DNA of 6,011 nucleotides from the NCBI GenBank assembly GCA_009698295.1, contig WLQO01000070.1:1-6011 (forward strand). Reading direction: 5' to 3'. The position numbers and the translations under genes are program-made. This stretch comes from Actinomycetota bacterium (lineage in GTDB: Bacteria > Actinomycetota > Actinomycetes > Nanopelagicales > Nanopelagicaceae). Positions 1 through 5,258 of this stretch are shown here, piece by piece. The notes under the pieces are model-generated. The model had not been told where the DNA came from. It saw only the letters and a program-made list of their open reading frames with translations, and searched no databases. Position 1 is the first letter of the stretch. Each line of letters starts with the position of its first letter.

Positions 1-45
1 AAGGACTATTACATCCTTGCCGATAAGGCCGCTGCTTCAAATTAA
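1..45 (+). CDS. C-terminal end of an unidentified protein (partial, cut by the window edge)
   Basis: Reading frame 1 is open from the first base and gives KDYYILADKAAASN followed by a TAA stop at 43-45. The codons resemble those of neighbouring genes, and an alternating Ala/Lys-rich tail is common at protein C-termini. The frame ends exactly where the minus-strand ROK gene ends, so the two genes would converge with their stop codons interlocked in one TTAA (42-45). Fourteen residues are too few to assign a family. It could also be chance, since a frame this short is often open. The opposite strand here shows no start with a ribosome site, which mildly favours the plus-strand tail. Confidence 0.45.
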   Translation, partial: KDYYILADKAAASN

Positions 46-923
46 TTTGCGGCTAGCGCTGCGCCAATTACCGCCGAATTAGCACCAGTCACTGCATTTA
101 ATATTTCCGGTGCGCTGCGACGCTTACTCGCATTTTCTGCGTAACTAGCGAGTACTAACTTTCTATATTCCTCGCTGCCGAGCCACAACCCTCCACCAAT
201 CACAATCTTTGCTGGATCTAAGTAATCAACAAGCGCTGCAAGTGATTTGCCCAGGACTGCTGCAGCCGAATCAATTACATTCTTTGCGTTCTCATCACTG
301 TCATAATTTGCAAAAACAGTTTCTGCGCTATCGACATCAATTTGGGCTTTGCTTTGATATCTACGCGCGATGCCCATACCTGATGAGAATTGCTCCAAGG
401 TTGGGCTTTCCATTGAATTATCGATCTGGGTTATTCCAAAACCAATCGCTTCACCAGTTGCACCGGCCCAAGGTTTTCCATTTATTACTAGCGAATGAGA
501 TATCCCAGAACTGACCGTTACAAAGAGAAAATCATTGAAACCTGAAAAGTGCGCCTCTGCCAGCGCCATAGCCCGCACATCGGATTCAATCGTCCAGGCA
601 AAACCAGTGAGCGCAGCAAAGTCGGCTTTAGGTTGGACATTCCATGCAATTTGATCTCTGCTATTTAACTCTTGGTTGGGAGTTACATATTCGGCAAAAC
701 ATGCACCTGCCTTTACTACCGCAATATTCTCAGCTTTCGCCAGTGCCAACAATTGCGTAATCAAAGCTTTGGTTAACAGTAAATCTGGGTCGGCCAGGCC
801 ATAAAGAGAGTCCCGTCCCGGTATCGAAAGTTCGTGCAATATTTTGAAATCTTCGCTAATTAACGCTCCAGCAATTTTTGATGCGCCAACATCTATCGCA
901 AGGGTGGCTTTTGCTGAGTTCAT
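42..923 (-). CDS. ROK-family (sugar kinase-like) protein, atypical substrate site
   Basis: Protein of 293 aa, the usual length for a single-domain ROK kinase, with the ASKHA fold and no N-terminal DNA-binding domain, so not an NagC/XylR-type repressor. Visible motifs are the phosphate-1 loop DVGASKIAGALI (residues 11-22), the putative catalytic-base region ESDVRAMALAE (113-123, Asp115), the phosphate-2 loop VTVSSGISHSLVINGK (135-150), and an adenosine-region stretch IVIGGGLW (240-247). The family ExGH sugar-binding motif is absent: the aligned stretch is GATGEAIGFGI (154-164). The CxCGxxGCxE zinc cluster is also missing; the only Cys in the protein is Cys75. ROK kinases phosphorylate glucose, fructose, ManNAc or similar sugars with ATP in the cytoplasm; here the substrate cannot be read. 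The gene diverges from an IolG-like dehydrogenase, which suggests sugar or cyclitol metabolism. The ATG has no Shine-Dalgarno and probably starts a leaderless mRNA. Family call is firm, kinase activity uncertain. Confidence 0.85.
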   Translation of the reverse strand: MNSAKATLAIDVGASKIAGALISEDFKILHELSIPGRDSLYGLADPDLLLTKALITQLLALAKAENIAVVKAGACFAEYVTPNQELNSRDQIAWNVQPKADFAALTGFAWTIESDVRAMALAEAHFSGFNDFLFVTVSSGISHSLVINGKPWAGATGEAIGFGITQIDNSMESPTLEQFSSGMGIARRYQSKAQIDVDSAETVFANYDSDENAKNVIDSAAAVLGKSLAALVDYLDPAKIVIGGGLWLGSEEYRKLVLASYAENASKRRSAPEILNAVTGANSAVIGAALAAN

Positions 924-937
924 AATTATTAAGAATA
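924..937 (-). promoter_or_regulatory. Putative leaderless promoter -10 of the ROK gene
   Basis: On the minus strand TATTCT (932-937) lies 8 bases before the ATG at 921-923. Transcription would then begin at or within a base or two of the start codon. No Shine-Dalgarno occurs near the ATG; the only purine run, AGGGA, is too far upstream. I do not see a convincing -35. The match to TATAAT is 4 of 6, so the call rests mainly on position. Confidence 0.4.
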
Positions 938-962
938 GTCCCTATCGGCAAGAATGACCTTT

Positions 963-990
963 TTGAGTAGACTGAGCGAAGGTAAATACT
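963..990 (+). promoter_or_regulatory. Putative sigma70-type promoter of the iolG-like gene
   Basis: TTGAGT (963-968) matches the first four bases of the -35 consensus. It is followed after 16 bases by AATACT (985-990), a 4-of-6 match to the -10. Transcription would start near 997, leaving a leader of about 16 bases that still holds the ribosome site. The hexamers are weak, and TAAATA at 983 is an alternative -10. The region also carries the divergent promoter for the ROK gene, so one regulator could act on both. Confidence 0.35.
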
Positions 991-1000
991 TTTAACTTTA

Positions 1001-1006
1001 AGGGAG
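1001..1006 (+). promoter_or_regulatory. Ribosome binding site deciding the GTG start at 1013
   Basis: AGGGAG lies 6 bases before the GTG at 1013-1015, and no ATG stands at a comparable distance. The resulting N-terminus, MSDIRVGVIGVG, places the Rossmann glycine motif where the family has it. This is the only clear Shine-Dalgarno in the window. Confidence 0.75.
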
Positions 1007-1012
1007 TTTTTC

Positions 1013-1996
1013 GTGTCTGATATTCGCGTAGGTGTAATCGGTGTTGGAATCATGGGCGCAGGACATGCCAGATACATAACAGAGTCTGTAGATGGTGCAA
1101 CCGTAACCGCCTTCTTCGATCTCGATTCCGCCCGAATGGATGCTCTAGCAACTGAGTTAACTGCTAAATCTGGCGCGACAATTAATAAGCACTCATCTGT
1201 TGCTGATCTCGTAAACGACCCAACTGTGGATGCAATTATTATCTGCTCACCCGATGGACTTCATCCAGAACATCTTGAACTTTGCGTTAAAGCTGGAAAA
1301 CCAACGCTCTGCGAAAAGCCGCTTGCGCCACGTTTAGAAGATGCCAAGAATATTGCCGAAATAGTTAAAGCCTCAGGAGTTCCTGTCGCCCTTGGATTTA
1401 TGCGACGTTTCGATCCTGGTTATGTACAAATGAAGAAAGAGATTCAATCTGGCAAGTACGGTGAAGTAATTCAAATTCGCGCCGTAAGCCGAAATGTTTC
1501 ATCTCCTGGTGCAACTACTGCCGGAATGATTTCTAATTCTGCTGTGCACGAATTCGATATTGCGCGCTGGTTACTAGAAGAAGAGTTCACAACAGTTTCT
1601 GTGGCATATGCCAAGAAAACTACTCATGCTGTTCCTGATATTCAGGATGCGATCAGTATCTTGGCCCACACCGAATCTGGCGTATTAATGACAGTTGATA
1701 ACTGTGCAAATAGCACCTACGGATATGACGTACGCGTTGAAGTTCTGATGCAAAACGGTTCTCTGGAGCTAAATAATCTCGGAGATCTAACGATCAGCTT
1801 TGGCTTTGAACTTCCCGGTCGCAAAGCCGGACGTCTGCATGACAACTGGATCGGCCGCTTTACCGATGCCTACATCGGCGAACTGCGCGCTTGGGTCGCC
1901 TCAATTAAAGATGGCGTTGTAAATCCCAATCTCGCGACTGTCGATGATGGCATCGCCGCAAGCATTGCTTGCGAAAAGGGAATCGCTTCGCTTTAG
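1013..1996 (+). CDS. iolG: Gfo/Idh/MocA-family dehydrogenase, inositol 2-dehydrogenase-like
   Basis: Protein of 327 aa, close to the usual IolG length. The N-terminal Rossmann domain has GVIGVGIMGAGHA (7-19). D36 in FFDLD is the likely ribose-binding acidic residue and favours NAD+. EKPLA (101-105) holds the catalytic Lys102. The C-terminal sheet domain begins with GFMRRFDPGYVQMKK (128-142), which closely resembles Bacillus subtilis IolG from memory, and continues with SAVHEFDIARWL (176-187) holding the catalytic His179. IolG oxidises myo-inositol to scyllo-inosose with NAD+ in the cytoplasm. The Asp of the Lys-Asp-His triad aligns with Asn175 (codon AAT), a departure that could change substrate or activity. 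No other inositol pathway gene is visible, so a related cyclitol or sugar substrate is possible. It starts at GTG with a good ribosome site, diverges from the ROK gene and converges on the SDR gene with a 14-bp gap. The family is certain; the iolG symbol is provisional. Confidence 0.8.
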   Translation: MSDIRVGVIGVGIMGAGHARYITESVDGATVTAFFDLDSARMDALATELTAKSGATINKHSSVADLVNDPTVDAIIICSPDGLHPEHLELCVKAGKPTLCEKPLAPRLEDAKNIAEIVKASGVPVALGFMRRFDPGYVQMKKEIQSGKYGEVIQIRAVSRNVSSPGATTAGMISNSAVHEFDIARWLLEEEFTTVSVAYAKKTTHAVPDIQDAISILAHTESGVLMTVDNCANSTYGYDVRVEVLMQNGSLELNNLGDLTISFGFELPGRKAGRLHDNWIGRFTDAYIGELRAWVASIKDGVVNPNLATVDDGIAASIACEKGIASL

Positions 1997-2001
1997 TAAG
2001 C

Positions 2002-2025
2002 CAGTAACAATTAAGACTGTTGCTG
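2002..2025. terminator. Weak hairpin between convergent genes, possible bidirectional terminator
   Basis: CAGTAACA (2002-2009) can pair with TGTTGCTG (2018-2025) through eight pairs, one of them G-U, around an 8-base loop. It sits just after the iolG-like stop and covers the last codons of the converging SDR gene, where a shared terminator would be expected. There is no T-run on either side, so it is not a standard intrinsic terminator and may be chance. Confidence 0.3.
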
Positions 2026-2745
2026 CATAGACCAGAGCGTCCAAATATGGGTGCGCACCGTTAACGGTTGGCGCATGATTTGTACGATCTGAAAAGCGAC
2101 ATCGTCAGGGCGTAAGTAAGTAGCCAACTTTGCCTCTCCTGCAGTACGCCCAGCTTCGATTGCAAATTGGGTATCTGTTCCTGCTGGACATACCAAAGCA
2201 ACGCGCACGCCTTTTTCACGGAGTTCACGATCTAGTCCGCCGGCAAAACCAACCTGGGCATGCTTAGTTCCAGCATAAATTGATTCATCTCCGCCGCCAC
2301 GGAAGCCCGCAACTGAAGAAACCATGATGATATCGCCAGCTTTTTTAGCCAGCATTGTTGGCAATGTTGCGCGAACAATATGAACACTAGCTTCATAATT
2401 TGTGCGCATCATGCGATTTACTTCATCGTCGCTGTAATCAAGCACAGATCCATACATACCAATTCCTGCATTCGGTACAACGCAATCAATTGTTCCGAAG
2501 GTATCTATGGCCTTCTTCGCTACCGCACGTGAGACATCAGGTATTGATGAATCGCCAGCTAGATAAGCGGCATTCGCTGCTCCGAGTTGATCAACCATCT
2601 CTTTAAGTTTGGCTTCGTTACGAGCATTGAGAACTACTTTGCAACCTAATTCAACAAGTTGCTTTGCGGCCGCGGCGCCAATTCCGGTTGTCGCGCCAGT
2701 GATTACTACTACAGAACCTTTGATATCTCTTAGTTGGTATGTCAT
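2011..2745 (-). CDS. Classical short-chain dehydrogenase/reductase (SDR)
   Basis: Protein of 244 aa, typical of classical SDRs. It has the cofactor motif TGATTGIG (16-23), NAG (92-94) after the fourth strand, and the catalytic tetrad Asn116, Ser144, Tyr157 and Lys161 (motif YAGTK). Arg42 at the end of the second strand suggests NADP(H) preference, which is inference. A soluble cytoplasmic oxidoreductase is expected; the substrate cannot be deduced. The start is set at the ATG of 2743-2745. An in-frame TTG six codons upstream would add MFYYSP, but those codons are better explained as the promoter -10, and the TGxxxGIG motif is correctly placed from the ATG. The gene stands alone, 45 bp behind the membrane protein gene and converging on the iolG-like gene. 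Nothing in the sequence ties it functionally to either neighbour. Confidence 0.9.
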   Translation of the reverse strand: MTYQLRDIKGSVVVITGATTGIGAAAAKQLVELGCKVVLNARNEAKLKEMVDQLGAANAAYLAGDSSIPDVSRAVAKKAIDTFGTIDCVVPNAGIGMYGSVLDYSDDEVNRMMRTNYEASVHIVRATLPTMLAKKAGDIIMVSSVAGFRGGGDESIYAGTKHAQVGFAGGLDRELREKGVRVALVCPAGTDTQFAIEAGRTAGEAKLATYLRPDDVAFQIVQIMRQPLTVRTHIWTLWSMQQQS

Positions 2746-2751
2746 GGGGGA

Positions 2752-2757
2752 ATAATA
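2752..2757 (-). promoter_or_regulatory. -10 element of a leaderless SDR promoter
   Basis: On the minus strand TATTAT, a 5-of-6 match to TATAAT, stands 6 bases (TCCCCC) before the ATG at 2743-2745. That distance places the first transcribed base at the start codon. The run of C before the ATG cannot act as a Shine-Dalgarno. No clear -35 hexamer is present; an 11-bp palindrome occupies that place. Confidence 0.55.
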
Positions 2758-2769
2758 GAACAAGATCTT

Positions 2770-2780
2770 TAGCCTGGCTA
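2770..2780. promoter_or_regulatory. Operator-like palindrome at the -35 position of the SDR promoter
   Basis: TAGCCTGGCTA is a perfect inverted repeat of 5-base arms around a central base. Its promoter-distal arm covers the place expected for a -35 hexamer for the SDR -10 at 2752-2757. It is too tightly spaced to be a stable RNA hairpin and has no adjoining T-run in the direction of the upstream gene. A regulator site is possible, but an 11-bp palindrome can be chance. Confidence 0.25.
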
Positions 2781-2790
2781 GACAAAATTT

Positions 2791-3459
2791 TTAATGCAAA
2801 ATATTCACTGCTCGGGCGATCACCAGACCTACTGTAATTAGCGAGGTAAGTGATTGCGCCATCATCAAAATTTTTGCCCAACGACTTAATGGAGCGGTAT
2901 CGGTTGGACTAAATGCGCTGGCATTTGTCACCGAGATATATAAGTAATCAAAGAAAGTTGGGTGCCAGCCTTTGGCGCGATATTCCGGTGAACTCATCTG
3001 CGGAAAGAGAAAATCTGGCACCGGTTTGCGAGCTTCTGCTCGTGAGCCAGGACCACCGCGGTCTAGCTCCCAGAACCAAAGACTGAAAATAACAATATTT
3101 GCAAGCCAAATCGATCCACCTGATAACAACAACATATTGGCATCTTTAATGGAACCTTGAACTAAACCATCAATTAACTTGATTGCAGATGCGGTATTCG
3201 AAATAGTCATCACGCTAGTCAGCGCAATACTTAAATTTCTTGTTGGCTCGTGATGTTTTCCGATTCGTCTTGGCGTCAAAGCCACCAAAAAGATAAGGAG
3301 TAGAGCTTCAAAGATGCAGATGTACCTTTGAATTCCAAGGGAAAGATCTCTGGGAAGCAAGAACTGCAGGGCGATAACGAAAAACACGCCTAGCGAGACT
3401 GATAGGCGATGTTCTCCTTCATGAGGTTCATGCCAATGTCTTACAGACGAGTCGACCAT
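2791..3459 (-). CDS. Conserved integral membrane protein, channel-like (DUF1345-type)
   Basis: Protein of 222 aa with about five hydrophobic segments: residues 18-36, 45-62, 78-100, 108-130 and 194-216. A semi-hydrophobic stretch FFDYLYISVTNASAFSPTDTAP (in two pieces, 169-179 and 180-190) lies before the last helix. That order, helix, re-entrant-like loop, helix, recalls the two-helix pore module of ion channels, but the GYGD-type filter is absent. An acidic-basic cytoplasmic stretch WELDRGGPGSRAEARKP lies at 130-146. I recognise this as an actinobacterial protein type usually annotated hypothetical or DUF1345; the function is unknown to me. The ATG is 6 bases after the stop of the upstream ABM monooxygenase gene, with at best a poor ribosome site (AAAAG), so it is probably translated by coupling within a two-gene operon. 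Membrane location is firm; transport function is only suggested. Confidence 0.75.
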   Translation of the reverse strand: MVDSSVRHWHEPHEGEHRLSVSLGVFFVIALQFLLPRDLSLGIQRYICIFEALLLIFLVALTPRRIGKHHEPTRNLSIALTSVMTISNTASAIKLIDGLVQGSIKDANMLLLSGGSIWLANIVIFSLWFWELDRGGPGSRAEARKPVPDFLFPQMSSPEYRAKGWHPTFFDYLYISVTNASAFSPTDTAPLSRWAKILMMAQSLTSLITVGLVIARAVNILH

Positions 3460-3465
3460 TTACTT

Positions 3466-3753
<288 letters not shown>

Positions 3754-3758
3754 ATGGC

Positions 3759-3780
3759 AAAGGTATCTCTTTTTACCTTT
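3759..3780. promoter_or_regulatory. Operator-like inverted repeat over the ABM gene promoter
   Basis: AAAGGTA (3759-3765) and TACCTTT (3774-3780) are perfect 7-base inverted arms separated by 8 bases. Read on the minus strand, the arm nearest the gene contains TACCTT, placed 6 bases before the ATG and so a plausible -10 of a leaderless transcript. A dimeric repressor bound here would block the promoter. It follows directly after the T-tract of the tRNA terminator and has no T-run of its own on its minus-strand downstream side, so a second terminator is less likely. Confidence 0.45.
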
Positions 3781-3781
3781 A

Positions 3782-3823
3782 ATAAAAAGAAAAGCCTTCC
3801 GGTGTGAAAGGCACCGAAAGGCT
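3782..3823 (-). terminator. Rho-independent terminator after tRNA-Arg
   Basis: On the minus strand AGCCTTTCGGTG (3823-3812) pairs with CACCGGAAGGCT (3804-3793) in a 12-bp stem with one G-U pair and a 7-base loop. It is followed by a T-rich tract, TTTTCTTTTTATT (3792-3780). It lies 7 bases after the tRNA end, which is the usual arrangement, and separates the tRNA/fprA side from the ABM gene. Confidence 0.88.
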
Positions 3824-3830
3824 CATCTCG

Positions 3831-3903
3831 TGCGCGCGAAGGGATTCGAACCCCTAACCTTCTGATCCGTAGTCAGATGCTCTATCCGTTGAGCTACGCA
3901 CGC
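3831..3903 (-). tRNA. tRNA-Arg(ACG)
   Basis: The 73-nt cloverleaf folds completely. The acceptor stem GCGTGCG/CGCGCGC has one T-G pair. The D arm is GCTC/GAGC, and the anticodon stem TCTGA/TCAGA carries the loop CTACGGA with anticodon ACG. The T stem AGGGG/CCCTT has the TTCGAAT loop and the discriminator is A. The anticodon reads CGU and, after A34 is converted to inosine, CGC and CGA. No CCA is encoded, so the tail must be added by a nucleotidyltransferase. It lies 51 bp after the fprA stop on the same strand. A separate promoter is not evident; TAATAC (minus strand, about 20 bases upstream) is a possible -10, and co-transcription with fprA is also possible. Confidence 0.97.
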
Positions 3904-3954
3904 CTATTTACTTGTATTACAGGTTAACACCCGTCTGCGAATAGTACAGGCTTT

Positions 3955-5229
3955 TCAAAGGCCACCCAAACCTAGTAATTCTTCGCGCAAAACTGCCTTT
4001 TTACGTGGCTTTCCAAGAGGTTCACCGGCTGCAACTTCTGCTGCATTTATCGCTTCCCAGTGAGATTGCGAAACGATTTTTTTACCTTTCAGCAAATCAC
4101 TAACGTCGCCACTATTTTTTGCTGACTTTAAATCTTTAACTAAGTTTTTCATAACATCTGACGCATCAGATTTATTAGTGCCAATTACGCCTGATGGGCC
4201 GCGTTTTGCCCAACCAACAACGTAAAGATTTTCGTTAACACGCCCATCAGTGTTTACAACTTTGCCGTGGTCGTATGGAATACCTGGGATGCTCTCTGCT
4301 TCATAACCAATTGCAGTAATCACTAAGCCACACTTGACTGAGAATTTCTCATCGCTTCCGGTCTTTTGGAATACAACCTCTTCCACTTTGCCAACACCTT
4401 TTATCTCAACAGGTGTTGCTAAGAACTGGAATTTCATTGTGCGATCATGGCTAGTCGGTTCTTTCTCAGAGATCAATAGCATCGCATCGAGATTACTTTT
4501 GGTATCTTTCTCGATTGCATCACCCGCGCGAGCAATAGCAGATTCGATATCTGATTTACTGATTAACACATTCGTGTGCTCTAGTTTTGGAAGCTCACGA
4601 AGTTCAGGTGAAGTAAACGCGGCGTGTTCTGGACCGCGTCGCGCGCTGATAATTACTTCACGGATCGCTGATTTCTTAAAAGCCGCGATTGCATGATCTG
4701 CAGTATCTGTTGGATCCAACTCACTTGGCTCAAGAGCCAACATGCGCGCTACATCCATCGCAACATTGCCCGCACCAATAACAACTGCAGTTTCGCAATT
4801 AAGCGGAACTTCTACGCTATGAAAATCAGGGTGGGAGTTATACCAAGGTACAAATTCAGCAGCTGATAATGAACCTGGTAAATCTTCCCCTGGAATACCA
4901 AGTTTTTTGCCGAGCGCAGAACCTGTTGCTAAAACAACGGCGTCATACATCTCTTTTAACTGTTCGATCGAGATATCAGTGCCGAGTTCAACTCCGCCAA
5001 ATAGACGAAAATTTCCAGCGGTGGCTACCTTCTCAAAGACCTTCGAGACGGTCTTAATCTTTGGATGATCAGGTGCTACGCCACTTCGAACCAAACCCCA
5101 AGGCGTTGGCAGACGTTCGATCATATCGATCGTAAATTGCAATTCATCGGTCTGTAAATTCTGTAGCGCCTGTGCTGCAAAGTAGCCGGCGGGACCTGCG
5201 CCAACGATTGCTACCTTATAGGACGTCAT
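3955..5229 (-). CDS. fprA: Ferredoxin--NADP+ reductase, FprA / adrenodoxin reductase type
   Basis: Flavoprotein of 424 aa, slightly shorter than mycobacterial FprA. The FAD-binding motif is GAGPAG (10-15), followed by the family signature LPTPWGLVRSGVAPDHPK (40-57). The NADP-binding Rossmann motif is IGAGNVAMDVAR (151-162), with the Arg197-Arg198 pair and Glu201 in SARRGPEHAAFTSPELREL (195-213), residues that contact the NADP 2'-phosphate in this family. The C-terminal FAD part is ITAIGYE (304-310), then VVGWAKRGPSGVIGTNKSDA (337-356). It moves electrons between NADPH and ferredoxin in the cytoplasm, serving P450s, iron-sulfur assembly or other ferredoxin users; no such partner is visible here. 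The ATG is preceded by TAGACT five bases upstream and no Shine-Dalgarno, so a leaderless transcript is likely. The upstream glycosyltransferase ends 29 bp away, and readthrough is possible. No terminator is seen before the downstream tRNA. Confidence 0.95.
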   Translation of the reverse strand: MTSYKVAIVGAGPAGYFAAQALQNLQTDELQFTIDMIERLPTPWGLVRSGVAPDHPKIKTVSKVFEKVATAGNFRLFGGVELGTDISIEQLKEMYDAVVLATGSALGKKLGIPGEDLPGSLSAAEFVPWYNSHPDFHSVEVPLNCETAVVIGAGNVAMDVARMLALEPSELDPTDTADHAIAAFKKSAIREVIISARRGPEHAAFTSPELRELPKLEHTNVLISKSDIESAIARAGDAIEKDTKSNLDAMLLISEKEPTSHDRTMKFQFLATPVEIKGVGKVEEVVFQKTGSDEKFSVKCGLVITAIGYEAESIPGIPYDHGKVVNTDGRVNENLYVVGWAKRGPSGVIGTNKSDASDVMKNLVKDLKSAKNSGDVSDLLKGKKIVSQSHWEAINAAEVAAGEPLGKPRKKAVLREELLGLGGL

Positions 5230-5234
5230 AGTTA

Positions 5235-5240
5235 AGTCTA
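5235..5240 (-). promoter_or_regulatory. Putative -10 of a leaderless fprA promoter
   Basis: TAGACT on the minus strand, a TANNNT element common in actinobacteria, lies 5 bases before the fprA ATG (5227-5229). No purine-rich ribosome site is present in the 29-bp gap. The -35 is not clear; the upstream region holds TTTTAG/TTTAGT near the expected spacing. Confidence 0.45.
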
Positions 5241-5258
5241 TTCGTAAGCGGTAACAAA

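Noticed and set aside
931..955. Direct repeat AAGAAT (931-936 and 950-955) in the divergent promoter region
   Set aside because: Six-base repeats in AT-rich intergenic DNA are common. One copy overlaps the ROK -10 and no third copy occurs, so it is not supported as a regulator site.
856..1077. 73-residue minus-strand frame across the ROK/iolG divergent region
   Set aside because: It overlaps the starts of two well-supported genes and the promoter region, has Pro/Ile-repeat composition typical of antisense to a glycine-rich Rossmann motif, and has no ribosome site.
2651..2881. 76-residue minus-strand frame bridging the SDR and membrane protein genes
   Set aside because: It overlaps both genes in another frame and the SDR promoter, and matches no family.
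3831..3903. tRNA-Arg as an integration attachment site
   Set aside because: There is no duplicated tRNA 3' segment, integrase or mobile-element gene in the window; a standard terminator follows the tRNA.
4334..4696. 120-residue plus-strand frame inside fprA
   Set aside because: It lies wholly antisense to the strongly conserved fprA coding sequence; its Ser-rich composition is typical of an opposite-strand artefact.
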